Assembly (NCBI GenBank): GCA_942492715.1
Contig: CALOFW010000017.1
Span: 542,852-606,851 of the forward strand
Direction: 5' to 3'
Length of the DNA stretch: 64,000 nucleotides
DNA from: Sva-07 sp942492715
Lineage (GTDB): Bacteria > Actinomycetota > Acidimicrobiia > Acidimicrobiales > Ilumatobacteraceae
A program made the position numbers and the translations under genes. The stretch's first letter is position 1; each line of letters starts with the position of its first letter. Positions 1 through 7,850 of the stretch are shown piece after piece. The notes under the pieces are model-generated. The model was not told where the DNA came from. It made no database searches and saw only the letters and a list, made by a program, of their open reading frames with translations.

Positions 1-493
1 CGAGATCGGCGTAGGCGACGGCTGAATCCGACCACCACAGGGTGCCGCCGTTCCCGACGATCTCGAACGAGGTGTCGTCGACGACAACCCGGTCGCCGAC
101 CTCGCCGAAACCAGGGCTGGTGACGATCTCGTGTCCATCGGCCGGCATCCGGCCTGCCGTCAACTCGATCACGTCCATCGTCTGCTGGTCGAAGTCGAGA
201 CCGATCAGATCGGTCTCGGTGCCCGCCGCTGTGGTCACGGCGAGGACGGCCTCGCCTTCGGCGGCAGCGACTCCGTCGAGTGCGGCCACTCGTGCGATCT
301 GGTCGGCGTCGAGCGGGGTCGTCGCCACGACGATGTCGGCAAGTCCGCCCCGCTCGGCGGCGGAGTGCAGTGTCCCCCCGGCGACGGTGGGGACCGCGAG
401 TACGCCGATCGCTCCAACCGCCAGCGCCAACGCGAAGATGCTGGCGAGGATGCGGCCCGGGGCCCGGCTGAACTGGTGCAGGATTCCGGACAT
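1..493 (-). CDS. ABC transporter permease, FtsX/MacB type (N-terminal part, runs off window)
   Basis: The reading frame opens at an ATG at 493 and stays open to the window edge, so only about 164 residues are visible. The start (MSGILHQFSRAPGRILASIF) gives a cytoplasmic head and one membrane segment at about residues 15-40. A hydrophilic extracytoplasmic region follows, as in MacB/FtsX permeases (periplasmic core domain). The start lies one base past the stop of the ATPase gene, so the two are cotranscribed and form one exporter. The substrate cannot be read; LolD/MacB-type systems move lipoproteins, peptides or drugs. Confidence 0.8.
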   Translation of the reverse strand, partial: MSGILHQFSRAPGRILASIFALALAVGAIGVLAVPTVAGGTLHSAAERGGLADIVVATTPLDADQIARVAALDGVAAAEGEAVLAVTTAAGTETDLIGLDFDQQTMDVIELTAGRMPADGHEIVTSPGFGEVGDRVVVDDTSFEIVGNGGTLWWSDSAVAYADL

Positions 494-494
494 C

Positions 495-1250
495 TCAGTG
501 CTCCCCCCGCTCGGTGACAGACTCGATCTGTCCGTCAATCATCGCCACCACACGGTCGGCGTCGTTTGCGAGCGCCAGGTCGTGGGTGATGAAGACGATC
601 GTCGTGCCGTGGTGGGCGAGCCCGGTGAGCAGCTCGAACACCGCGTGTCCGTTGGCCTGGTCGAGGCTGCCGGTCGGCTCGTCCGCGACGAGCAACGCCG
701 GCTCGCGGACCATCGCTCGTGCGATTCCGACGCGCTGTTGTTCGCCTCCGCTCATCTGGGCGGGCAGCTTGCGTGTCAGCCCGTCGAGCCCGACCCGCTC
801 GAGCGACTCCCGCGCCCGGGTGCGTCGTTCACGACGTCCGACCCGCCCGGCGCCGAGCTCGATCGCGAGTTCGACGTTCTCGAGCGCGGTGAGTGTCGGC
901 AACAGGTGGAAGTCCTGGAAGACGATCCCGACGTGTTGACCACGCCAGCTGGCGAGGCGGTCGGGACGCATCTGGTCGATCCGGTCACCTCCGACGACCA
1001 GTGAGCCCGAGGTCGGCTGATCGATTCCGGCGAGCAACGATCCGAGGGTGCTCTTGCCGGATCCGGACGGGCCGATCAGCGCAACCAGCTCGCCGCGGCG
1101 AAGGTCGAGGTCGACGCCCGAGATGCCGATCTGAGCTGCGTTGCCGCGGCCCCAGATCCGGGTCAGGTCACGCGCTTCGACGAGGGCCGGCGGACTCGCC
1201 GGAGTGGAGACGGGCGACGGTTCGGGAAGGAGGACTGACGTTGTGCTCAT
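495..1250 (-). CDS. ABC transporter ATP-binding protein (LolD/MacB type)
   Basis: This is the ATP-hydrolysing subunit of an ABC exporter, 251 aa. Visible motifs are Walker A GPSGSGKST at 60-68, Q-loop VFQDF near 112, signature MSGGEQQRV near 166, Walker B LLVADEPT near 186 and the H-loop ITHD near 223. This spacing matches the LolD/MacB/FtsE subgroup. I chose the ATG at 1250 because the upstream in-frame extension to 1325 is arginine- and proline-rich and looks non-coding. The permease starts one base after the stop, so the pair is one transcription unit. Confidence 0.93.
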   Translation of the reverse strand: MSTTSVLLPEPSPVSTPASPPALVEARDLTRIWGRGNAAQIGISGVDLDLRRGELVALIGPSGSGKSTLGSLLAGIDQPTSGSLVVGGDRIDQMRPDRLASWRGQHVGIVFQDFHLLPTLTALENVELAIELGAGRVGRRERRTRARESLERVGLDGLTRKLPAQMSGGEQQRVGIARAMVREPALLVADEPTGSLDQANGHAVFELLTGLAHHGTTIVFITHDLALANDADRVVAMIDGQIESVTERGEH

Positions 1251-1358
1251 GACGTCATCGTGCGCCTCCGCGGGCCCGCGGTGACATGGAGCACGCTGGC
1301 GAATCGGGGGTGGGGTTGTCCCCACCCTCGAACGCGCGGAGGTCGGTCCAGCGGAGGA

Positions 1359-1901
1359 TCAGGCCAGCGTGAGGAGGCGAGCGACGCGGGGATCGTCGGG
1401 GCCGAGGTAGTGCACGAGCACACCGGCGACGGCCTCGACGTCGAGGGTGCCGGCCAGCTGCATCTCCTCGAGGTCGGCCCAGTCCCTCGAACGGTCGAAG
1501 AAGGCCTTGAACACTGCCAGGTCCCGGCAGGCGAGGAACGGGACGTCGTGTCCAGCGAAGGGTTCCGATCGGATGCGCCCGCCGGCGTCGGCGTGGAACG
1601 GTGTGGTGTCGAGGAACACGTCGACCGGCGTGTTGGCCCACCAGAAACGGGTCTGGCCGTCGGCGTCGAGTTGTGCGACCTCCGCGTCGGTGGGCGAGAT
1701 CTCGGTGGGCAACGCGGCGAGGAGATCCCCGGTGCGCTCGACGGGGACGAACACGTTGACGTCGATGTCGATGGTGCCGCGGGCGCGTTGCGTGCACCAG
1801 GCGAGCGCGAGTGCGCCACCGAATGCATGCGGCAGGTGTGCGGCGTCGAGCGCCTGGTGGATGGCGACGATCTTGTCGGCCAGGGAGGGTGAGTCGGTCA
1901 T
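1359..1901 (-). CDS. Nucleotidyltransferase-fold protein, AbiEii/toxin-like
   Basis: A 180-aa protein with the N-terminal pattern of minimal nucleotidyltransferases: HAFGGALALAW near 25-36, then a T-I-D-I-D-V-N-V metal-binding stretch near 43-50. It continues with FWWANTPVDVFLDTTPFH, typical of AbiEii/AbiGii-like or DUF6036-like toxins. It overlaps the preceding HTH gene by four bases (ATGA), the usual order for an antitoxin-toxin pair. The likely role is NTP transfer to RNA or protein. A degraded relative lies at about 21.6-21.8 kb. Toxin activity is inferred from family and context only. Confidence 0.75.
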   Translation of the reverse strand: MTDSPSLADKIVAIHQALDAAHLPHAFGGALALAWCTQRARGTIDIDVNVFVPVERTGDLLAALPTEISPTDAEVAQLDADGQTRFWWANTPVDVFLDTTPFHADAGGRIRSEPFAGHDVPFLACRDLAVFKAFFDRSRDWADLEEMQLAGTLDVEAVAGVLVHYLGPDDPRVARLLTLA

Positions 1902-2206
1902 GCGACCGCACCGAACTTGGGCGCGGTGAGCGTGGGGGTGTGGCGCGCCGGGAACATCTCGGCCAGCTCGAGTACCTCGACCAGTTCACGCCCGCGAGCG
2001 GCCGGGTCGACGGCGACGTCGGCCGGTCGCACCTCCAGCGTGACGTCGACGCGGAAGCCGCACGCGGTGAGGATCCGGTCGAGGGTGTCGACGTTGGGCG
2101 TCTTGTGGGCCTGTTCGTACGCCGCCAGGGTCGAGTGCGAGGTGTGAGCGCGTCGGGCGAGTTCGCGCAGTGAGAGTCCTGCCCTCCGCCGCGCCAACCG
2201 GATCAA
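1898..2206 (-). CDS. XRE-family HTH protein, probable antitoxin
   Basis: About 102 aa with a clear helix-turn-helix at the N-terminus (RRRAGLSLRELARRAHTSHS, then LAAYEQAHKTPNVDTLDRIL), the Cro/C1 fold. It is followed by an AbiEii-like nucleotidyltransferase with a 4-base overlap, so it is probably the autoregulating antitoxin. The only start is a TTG at 2206, in poor context and directly against the broken end of a mazF-like frame. The real N-terminus has probably lost a few residues at a rearrangement junction. Confidence 0.75.
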   Translation of the reverse strand: MIRLARRRAGLSLRELARRAHTSHSTLAAYEQAHKTPNVDTLDRILTACGFRVDVTLEVRPADVAVDPAARGRELVEVLELAEMFPARHTPTLTAPKFGAVA

Positions 2207-2357
2207 CCGTGCTGCTGATCGCCACCGCGACGATCGTGCCGATCTGGCTGAGGTTGAACGAGTCGGCCGAGACGACGATCACCGGCCGACGCTTGCCAGG
2301 TCGCGATCCGGTGGATGCGGGCAACTCGGCCCACCAGATCTCGCCGCGCGAGATCAC
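2207..2357 (-). pseudogene. MazF-like toxin, 3' truncated
   Basis: The first 50 residues are a standard MazF/PemK start: MISRGEIWWAELP, then GSRPGKRRPVIVVSADSFNLS, then TIVAVAISST. MazF toxins are mRNA interferases of about 110 aa. Here homology stops at about 2207, where the frame runs out of frame through the XRE gene. More than half of the toxin is missing, including the SVVNVSQL-type core and C-terminus. The ATGA overlap with the antitoxin gene upstream is intact, so this was once a normal mazEF pair. Confidence 0.7.
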
Positions 2358-2575
2358 CAGTCCTCGTCGATCGCGAGGGACTGTGCCGCCGCGAGGCCGG
2401 CGCCGAGCGCGGACGGCCGCTCGCCGTACAGGTCGTCGAGCCGTTCAGTGATCCGGGCGGATTCGTCGGCGTCGAGCAGTTGCGCGAGCGCCTCGGCATA
2501 CAGCGCCGACCGCGAGATCCGCCGCCGTCGGGCGAGCCGATCAGCCGCCTCGAAGATCGGATCCGGAATCGACAC
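2354..2575 (-). CDS. MazE-like/ribbon-helix-helix antitoxin
   Basis: A 73-aa protein: MSIPDPIFEAADRLARRRRISRSALYAEALAQLL, then a C-terminal acidic tail ending AIDEDW. The N-terminal half is a ribbon-helix-helix DNA-binding pattern. The C-terminal half is the flexible segment that wraps around MazF in MazE9-type antitoxins. Its stop overlaps the ATG of the mazF remnant by four bases. With the toxin broken it may be an orphan antitoxin. Confidence 0.75.
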   Translation of the reverse strand: MSIPDPIFEAADRLARRRRISRSALYAEALAQLLDADESARITERLDDLYGERPSALGAGLAAAQSLAIDEDW

Positions 2576-2630
2576 TGCGGTCTTGATGCGGCGCGAGGAT
2601 CACTCGGTCATACCTGCCGCCGCCGAACGG

Positions 2631-3287
2631 TCAGGCGCGACGGATCAATGTGAGGCCGTCGCCGATGGGCACGATCACCTGTCGGGTGCGGGCATCGGCG
2701 GCAACGTGGTCGTTGAAGCGACGCAGCGCCTCGGTGTTGGCGTCGTCGACGTCGGGGTCGATCACCGCCCCGCTCCACAAGGTGTTGTCGACGCACATCA
2801 GACCGTGCGGTGCGAGCCGGGAGAGGAGTTCTTCGTAGTAGTCGAGGTAGCCGCCCTTGTCGGCGTCGATGAACGCGAAGTCGACGACGGTGTCGGCCGG
2901 CAGGGCGCGCAGCGTCTCGATCGCCGGTGCGATTCGCAGCTCGATGCGGTCGTCGACACCGGCGAGCGCCCAGTGCTCGCGGGCGATGTCGGTCCACTCG
3001 GTGCTGACGTCGCAGCACAGCAGGCGCCCACCGTCGCCGAGGCCGCTTGCGATCGACAGCGACGAGTAGCCGGTGAACGTGCCCACCTCGACGGCGAAGT
3101 CGGCACGGACGAGCGAGGTCAGCATCGTGAGGAGCTCGCCCTGCTCCGGCGCGATCTGCATGCCGGAGACGCCACCGAGCGCTTCGGTGCGCTCGATCAG
3201 CTGGCGCCGAACGGCGTCGGGTGGCGTGGAATGCGCGCCGATGTAGGCCGACAATGCGTCGTCGAGTCCGATCGATCGTGGTGCCAT
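2631..3287 (-). CDS. O-methyltransferase (class I SAM, CCoAOMT family)
   Basis: A 218-aa SAM-dependent O-methyltransferase of the bacterial caffeoyl-CoA/catechol OMT-like family. The SAM motif is FAVEVGTFTGYSSLSIA near 60-76. LLCCDVSTEW gives motif II, and DFAFIDADKGGYLDYYE holds the metal-binding D-x-D-K. NTLWSGAVIDP follows as in this family. The ATG at 3287 is preceded by GAGGAG at good spacing, so the 16-codon upstream extension was dropped. The substrate is unknown; homologues methylate small phenolics. It appears to be a lone gene. Confidence 0.9.
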   Translation of the reverse strand: MAPRSIGLDDALSAYIGAHSTPPDAVRRQLIERTEALGGVSGMQIAPEQGELLTMLTSLVRADFAVEVGTFTGYSSLSIASGLGDGGRLLCCDVSTEWTDIAREHWALAGVDDRIELRIAPAIETLRALPADTVVDFAFIDADKGGYLDYYEELLSRLAPHGLMCVDNTLWSGAVIDPDVDDANTEALRRFNDHVAADARTRQVIVPIGDGLTLIRRA

Positions 3288-3560
3288 GGGGTGCTCCTCA
3301 CTGCCGGCCGGGCCTGCCCCCGCCGTCACGATCATCTGAGCACATCACGACACGGCGAGGGCCACGCTCGGCCTGACGACGCGGCGGATCGCCGGCGAGT
3401 GACCCGTCGCTGGCGATTTGCGTGAGCGAGGACGCACTCGTCGCCGATTTCCGCTCACACGGATCGCTGCACATCCAATGAGATCGACATGGATCGAGCG
3501 TGGGCGCCGGCGAGAGCAGAGCCACTTCATGCCGTCGATTCGAGGAGACCAGCGAGGACC

Positions 3561-3950
3561 TCAACTGAGTGCGAGTGCGATTCCTGCGCGGTCGAAGGCT
3601 CGATCGACGGTGAGCAAGGAGAAGCCGCCGAGCGCAGCCTGCGCGGCGAGCATGCGATCGAACGGATCCCGATGCTCCCAGTCGAGTCGCCCCGCAGCCA
3701 CGGCGGCCGGGACGTCGATCGGAAGCTGGCCGGTCTGCAGATCGTGGAGCGCCTCGTCGAGATCGTCGAGCATCGGAGCCACCTCGGCCCATCGCCCTGA
3801 CGCGGCCTTGATCGACATCTCCCACACCGATGCCGCCGACAGCGTTCGCGTGTTGGTCGGGTCGACGATGAGCGTCGCTGCGTCGGGAGGAAGGCGCCGG
3901 TCACCGGTCGCCGCCCACACGAAGATGTGTGTGTCGAGGAGGAGCTTCAC
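3561..3950 (-). CDS. vapC: PIN-domain ribonuclease toxin, VapC type
   Basis: A 129-aa PIN-domain protein. Acidic catalytic residues appear in LLLDTHIFVW near 3-12, in SVWEMSIK near 41-48 and in HRDPFDRML near 93-101, followed by LLTVDRAF. VapC toxins cleave tRNA or rRNA with these residues and Mg2+. The start is a GTG at 3950 that overlaps the antitoxin's TGA (GTGA), which fixes the start; the long upstream extension is antisense-like. A near-identical copy, fused to its antitoxin by deletion, sits at 9293-9628. Confidence 0.88.
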   Translation of the reverse strand: MKLLLDTHIFVWAATGDRRLPPDAATLIVDPTNTRTLSAASVWEMSIKAASGRWAEVAPMLDDLDEALHDLQTGQLPIDVPAAVAAGRLDWEHRDPFDRMLAAQAALGGFSLLTVDRAFDRAGIALALS

Positions 3951-4180
3951 GCGTCCCACGCGTCCAGTTCGTCGCCGGTGAGTGCTTCGAAGAATTCGTC
4001 GGCGAGTTCCGGCCAGCGATCCTTCATCGTGCCGAGACGCGGGACGTCGGGCGCGATCGGCACCAGGCGCGCACACGGCCGACCACCGCGGGCGATCACG
4101 ATCTCCTCGCCGGCTTCGACCTTGGCGACCAACTTGGAGAAGTGCGTCTTCGCGTCGTGCATATTCACGATCTCGGTCAT
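3947..4180 (-). CDS. vapB: Phd/YefM-type antitoxin
   Basis: A 77-aa antitoxin with the Phd/YefM signature: MTEIVNMHDAKTHFSKLVAK, then EEIVIARGGRPCARLVPI, then an acidic C-terminus ending DELDAWDA that should bind and block the toxin. The ATG at 4180 was chosen over the upstream one because homology begins exactly there. It overlaps the VapC gene by GTGA. Two direct repeats (GGACTAAG and GGACTAAC on the coding strand) lie just upstream and probably form its operator; they recur at the 9.3-kb copy. Confidence 0.88.
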   Translation of the reverse strand: MTEIVNMHDAKTHFSKLVAKVEAGEEIVIARGGRPCARLVPIAPDVPRLGTMKDRWPELADEFFEALTGDELDAWDA

Positions 4181-4190
4181 CCACCTAAGG

Positions 4191-4206
4191 TTAGTCCGCT
4201 TAGTCC
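4191..4206 (-). promoter_or_regulatory. Putative Phd operator: two direct repeats
   Basis: On the coding strand GGACTAAG and GGACTAAC are repeated 9 bases apart, ending 11 bases before the antitoxin start. The same arrangement (GGACTCAC, GGACTGAC) precedes the degraded copy at 9639-9654. Conservation between the two copies supports a role in TA autoregulation. Confidence 0.4.
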
Positions 4207-4394
4207 AACACCGGTCGCCCCGGTCGGCGACGTGCTCGCCTCGGCGAACAGCTCCGACCCGATAATCCGCGGTGGCCGGGCGTGCTTCCATGATGCGTCC
4301 TTTCGACAACGCTCATGGGGGAGTCGGCCGAGACCACCGTACGGAACCGGTGTCACAGAGTTGCCCTCGCGCCACACCCGGCGGTCGAGCCGCT

Positions 4395-5294
4395 TCAGTC
4401 GTGGAGGCGGGAGGCCGGTTGGTAATTCGGGCCGGCCGTCGTGTCGACCCGCGCCAGCAGGGCCTCGCACGGGGGCTCGAACTGTTCGGCGAACCGGTTC
4501 GATCGCTCCTCACCGAGCAGTTCCCACGGCAGGGTGGTGAGGCGGTCGGTGTCGTCCTCGATCCGTGCGCGCAACGCCAGTCCGTCGGGCGACACGCGTC
4601 GACCGCCGTCGGCGTCGATTTCGGCGAGGCCCTTGCCGGCGAGCGCGTTCCAGCCGCCCTCGATCTCCTCCGGGGTGGCGCCTCGCGACTTCGGCATCCA
4701 GTCGTTCTCGTAGTGCACGTGGGCGTTGTGCAGGATCGACGCTTCGGGATGGGTGAGCCCGGCCGCGACGACGATCGCCCAGTGAGTGTCGCCGCGCCAC
4801 TCGCGGATGCAGTTGACCGCGTGCCAGCCGGACAGGAGCGGATCGTCGGGTCGCGGGAACGCAAGGTGGGCAGCCATGAACACCCGGCCCATGACGGGAA
4901 GTTGCTCGACGACGGGCCAGAGTTCGGGGCCGAGTTCGATCAGTGGATCGACGATCGACGGCGCGTATTCGCGGAGCCCCTCGACGACGGCCTCGTCGCG
5001 GGCGAGCCGGCACGCCTCGAACCGGGCGGGGTCGTGGCCGAGCACGTCGAACGCCGCCCGGATGCCGGTGGGGCTGATCGACCCGAATGCGGCGATCACC
5101 GCATCGGGTCCGGCGGCGGACAGTGGTGCGCAGCGAGCGGCCATGTAGCCGAGCGGTCCGGCGAAGTCCTTCGGGATGCCGAGCTCGGCGTAGCGGGCCA
5201 CCGCCCCCGGGTCCCAGAAGATCCAGCCGATCGTCGTCTGCACCGAACGCGCAGTGCGGCGCGTGATCTCGAACCAGTCCGGTGAGTCACCCAT
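4395..5294 (-). CDS. SCO6745-family (SalK-like) protein
   Basis: A 299-aa protein: ARSVQTTIGWIFWDP near the start, KDFAGPLGYMAARCAPL, then HLAFPRPDDPLLSGWHAVNCIREWRGD near 175-205, and HEN-type ending THWAIVVAAGLTHPEASILHN. This matches the actinobacterial SCO6745/SalK family, whose biochemical role is not established. The ATG at 5294 was chosen because the upstream open frame to 5843 is antisense to the acidic-repeat protein and has no homology. About 210 bases without a gene separate it from the antitoxin downstream. Confidence 0.75.
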   Translation of the reverse strand: MGDSPDWFEITRRTARSVQTTIGWIFWDPGAVARYAELGIPKDFAGPLGYMAARCAPLSAAGPDAVIAAFGSISPTGIRAAFDVLGHDPARFEACRLARDEAVVEGLREYAPSIVDPLIELGPELWPVVEQLPVMGRVFMAAHLAFPRPDDPLLSGWHAVNCIREWRGDTHWAIVVAAGLTHPEASILHNAHVHYENDWMPKSRGATPEEIEGGWNALAGKGLAEIDADGGRRVSPDGLALRARIEDDTDRLTTLPWELLGEERSNRFAEQFEPPCEALLARVDTTAGPNYQPASRLHD

Positions 5295-5331
5295 CCTCGA
5301 AGTCTCGCATCCGGGAGAACGAGGCGACCGC

Positions 5332-6030
5332 TCAGCCGCCCTTCTTGCCGTTGCCGTTGTTGCTCTTGCCGTTGTTGCTCTTGCCGTTGTTGCTCTTGGT
5401 GCCGGTGTGGTCGGGCTTGCCCGGCGACGTGCGCTGCTCGGCCTTCTCGACCTTCTCGACCTTCTCGACCTTCTCGATGTCGTCGGTGTCGTCGTCGATG
5501 TCGATCTCCTCGACGTCGCCGGTCTCTCCATCGGAGTCCGAACCGGTCTTGCCGCACGAGGAGCGAGCAACGTCTCGCACGTCCATGCCGGCGAACTCCG
5601 ACCCCTCGTCGAACGGCGCCAAGCCTCGGGCCGCAGCGCTGACGGTCTTGCCGTGGTTCGCGTCGGGGATGCAGAAGGGTTCGGGTTCCTGCGGATCGAC
5701 GGGGGCCGCTTCGACGTCGGCCACGATCGCGACCTCGGACTCAGGATCCTCGGGATCGTCCTCCGGCTCGGACTCCGCCACCGTCGCGGGCTCGTCGACG
5801 GGGGTGACGTCTTCGGCGGGCGGCTCTTCGGCCGGCGTCTCATCGGCAGGTGGCTCCTCGGCGGGCGGCTCCTCGGCGGGCGGCTCGCTCGGCTCCTCCA
5901 CCTCGATCTTCACGGAATCATCGCTGTCGAACAGGGAGACTCCGCCAGGACTGGCGGCGGCGGCGCCTCCGAATCCGAGGATGCCGGCAGCGATCAGTGT
6001 GGCGACGCGGGCGCGACGAGATGTGAACAT
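5332..6030 (-). CDS. Secreted/membrane acidic repeat protein, sigma-factor partner (C-terminal part)
   Basis: From the ATG at 6030 the protein (232 aa) starts MFTSRRARVATLIAAG with a hydrophobic segment at 9-28. Low-complexity repeats follow: PAEEP units near 55-85, EKV units near 190-203 and K-S-N-N-G units at the C-terminus. Three cysteines are spaced over the middle. The frame is open upstream to 6141 and reads TAEHDVVDLMVAAH then HTSKGTT before MFTS. That fits as the continuation of the short gene at 6086-6163, so the native protein is probably one frameshifted 276-aa polypeptide with a cytoplasmic head, one membrane span and an exported acidic tail. Confidence 0.7.
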   Translation of the reverse strand: MFTSRRARVATLIAAGILGFGGAAAASPGGVSLFDSDDSVKIEVEEPSEPPAEEPPAEEPPADETPAEEPPAEDVTPVDEPATVAESEPEDDPEDPESEVAIVADVEAAPVDPQEPEPFCIPDANHGKTVSAAARGLAPFDEGSEFAGMDVRDVARSSCGKTGSDSDGETGDVEEIDIDDDTDDIEKVEKVEKVEKAEQRTSPGKPDHTGTKSNNGKSNNGKSNNGNGKKGG

Positions 6031-6085
6031 GGTGGTTCCCTTCGATGTGTGATGGGCGGCAACCATGAGATCGACGACGTCGTGC

Positions 6086-6163
6086 TCAGCGGTGAGCCTC
6101 GGCCGGTGTCGCGGGGCTGCGCAACGGGCCGAACAGGTCATCGAGATCGTCGAAATCGCTCAT
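6086..6163 (-). pseudogene. N-terminal piece of the sigma-factor partner protein (frameshifted)
   Basis: A 25-codon frame (MSDFDDLDDLFGPLRSPATP, then AEAHR) whose ATG overlaps the sigma-factor stop (ATGA). Removing one base near 6097 (GAGGCTCACC to GAGCTCACC) joins it without a gap to the frame ending at 5332. The result reads PAELTAEHDVVDLMVAAH. Translational coupling to the sigma gene suggests an anti-sigma-like role. Either the sequence has one extra base here or the gene is broken. Confidence 0.55.
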
Positions 6164-6675
6164 GGCACCCTCTTCATCGTCTGGGGGACATCGTTCGTTA
6201 CAGACAGCTTCCGGCGCAGACGCGTCAGACCCCGGTGGACCAGAACCCGCACGTTGCCTTCCGTCGTGCCCAGCACCGACGCGACATCGGCGATCGGGAG
6301 GTCGTTGACCACCCGCAGCATCACGGCGTCGGCGAGGTTGTCGGGCAGTGTGCCGACCAGCGCAACCGCACGATCCAGCGCGCCGTCCCGGTCGAGCTCG
6401 ACGTCGGCGGCAGCGGCATGATCGGCCGCCCGCACCGCGAGGCCGGTCCGACGGACCGTTCGACGAATCTCGTCGACGCTGCGACGGTGGGCGATCGTGA
6501 AGAGCCAACGCCGGAAGACGCCGACGCCGCCCTCGAGGCGGTGGAGTGATGTCGCGACCTCGATCCACACCTGCGACGCCACGTCGTCGGCCGACGGTGT
6601 CCTGCGGGCGCGGAGGTATCGGAGCAACGGAGCCTGATGTGTCCGCCACAGCTCCGCCAGAGCCGTCACGATCAC
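6160..6675 (-). CDS. ECF-type RNA polymerase sigma factor
   Basis: 171 aa from the GTG at 6675. The region 2 signature is LWRTHQAPLLRYLRARR, then DVASQVWIEVATSLHRLEG and FRRWLFTIAHRRSVDEIRR. Region 4 is LPDNLADAVMLRVVNDLPIADVASVLGTTEGNVRVLVHRGL. It directs RNA polymerase to a small regulon. A longer version may be native: the overlapping frame from ATG 6718 reads TLDAARLGDRD and joins LAELWR if one base is removed near 6666. The membrane partner gene overlaps its stop. Confidence 0.88.
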   Translation of the reverse strand: MIVTALAELWRTHQAPLLRYLRARRTPSADDVASQVWIEVATSLHRLEGGVGVFRRWLFTIAHRRSVDEIRRTVRRTGLAVRAADHAAAADVELDRDGALDRAVALVGTLPDNLADAVMLRVVNDLPIADVASVLGTTEGNVRVLVHRGLTRLRRKLSVTNDVPQTMKRVP

Positions 6676-6780
6676 CGAGCCGCGCCGCGTCGAGCGTGGT
6701 CAACGGGCGGCGCACCATGCGGTGTCATCGGCACGTGGGGCGTCGACCTTGACAACACGTCGACCTGATCGCTCCGGCGC

Positions 6781-7785
6781 CTACCCGGCGTCGGAGGCGT
6801 CGAGTGCTTCGAGAAAACTGATCGAGGCGTCAGCGATCTGGCGTTGGGCGTCGGCTCGGGTGGTGCCGGGCGTGCCGTCGCCGTTCTGCAGGCCATAGTC
6901 GCCGAAGAACGAGTGGATGGCGCCGTCGATCGGGACGTACTCCGTCGACGCCAGCAGGTCGGGTTTGCGCTCGTCGATGTCGGCCGGGGTGGCGAGGCCG
7001 TCGTTGGTGCCGGACACCGACATGACGGCGAGCCCGGCGCGTTCGGACATGTCGTTGACCGGGTAGGCGGCCCAGAGCAGCAGGCCGACCAGTTCGTCGC
7101 GGTCGGTCTCGGCGTAGCTGGAGGCCATCGCACCACCGAGCGAGTGGCCGCCGACCGCCCATCGGTCGGTGGTGTCGTCGGGGTCGCCGATCACGGCGTT
7201 GGCGGCGTTCGAGTCGAGGACCGCCAGGTTGTAGGGCTGCTTGAAGATCACCACCGGGAAGCCCGCTTCGGCGATCGGCCGCAGCACGTGGGCGTAGGCC
7301 TGCGGGTCGACCAGCGCTCCGGGATAGAAGGCGAGCCCGGCGGCCCGCGGGTCGTCGGTCGGGGTGAGCCGGATCGACGATCTCGAGACGTCGACGGTCA
7401 CCCCGTTTCCGTCGTCGAGCGCGTCGATGGCGATCTGTTGCGCCGACGCCGGCTTGAGGTAGACGAGCAGTCCGAGCAGCACCACACCGGCCACGAGCAG
7501 TCCGCCGCGCGCTGTCCAGACCCACCGCCACGATCGTTGCGGAGGCGGGCCGGCGAGCAGCGCCCACGTGACGAGCCCGATGGCGACCGCCAGCGACAGC
7601 AGCAGTGTGATCAGGTAGGCCGGGCTCGATCCCCAGATCCCGACCCACGCGGTCGCGAAGGCCCACACGACCACCAGCGCAATCGCCGCCCCCACCCCGA
7701 TCGGCCACCACCGGGGACGCCGACCCGGCGGTTGTGGTGGTTGCGGTTGCGAGTCGTCAGGTGCGTCGGTCGGCTGGTCCGCCAC
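6781..7785 (-). CDS. Membrane-anchored alpha/beta hydrolase
   Basis: 334 aa. A proline-rich cytoplasmic start is followed by three membrane spans at about 28-48, 55-76 and 92-110. An extracytoplasmic alpha/beta hydrolase domain follows: nucleophile elbow GGHSLGG near 217-223, acidic residue in SGTNDGLA near 262-268, and histidine in GAIHSFFGDYG near 291-301. All three catalytic residues are present. The fold matches Abhydrolase_5-type carboxylesterases; the substrate is unknown. It appears monocistronic. Confidence 0.85.
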   Translation of the reverse strand: MADQPTDAPDDSQPQPPQPPGRRPRWWPIGVGAAIALVVVWAFATAWVGIWGSSPAYLITLLLSLAVAIGLVTWALLAGPPPQRSWRWVWTARGGLLVAGVVLLGLLVYLKPASAQQIAIDALDDGNGVTVDVSRSSIRLTPTDDPRAAGLAFYPGALVDPQAYAHVLRPIAEAGFPVVIFKQPYNLAVLDSNAANAVIGDPDDTTDRWAVGGHSLGGAMASSYAETDRDELVGLLLWAAYPVNDMSERAGLAVMSVSGTNDGLATPADIDERKPDLLASTEYVPIDGAIHSFFGDYGLQNGDGTPGTTRADAQRQIADASISFLEALDASDAG

Positions 7786-7850
7786 GCCGGTGAGTCTCGC
7801 ACGGTGGTCATGGGTACGGGCGGAGGTCCGGGTGCGGCCAGACTGTGGTG

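Noticed and set aside
5340..5480. Short tandem repeats resembling a CRISPR array
   Set aside because: The units are 9-18 bases in codon phase and encode SNNG and EKV repeats; there are no spacers.
6086..6163. Programmed frameshifting between sigma partner halves
   Set aside because: No slippery heptamer or pseudoknot is visible, and similar one-base breaks occur in many unrelated genes nearby.
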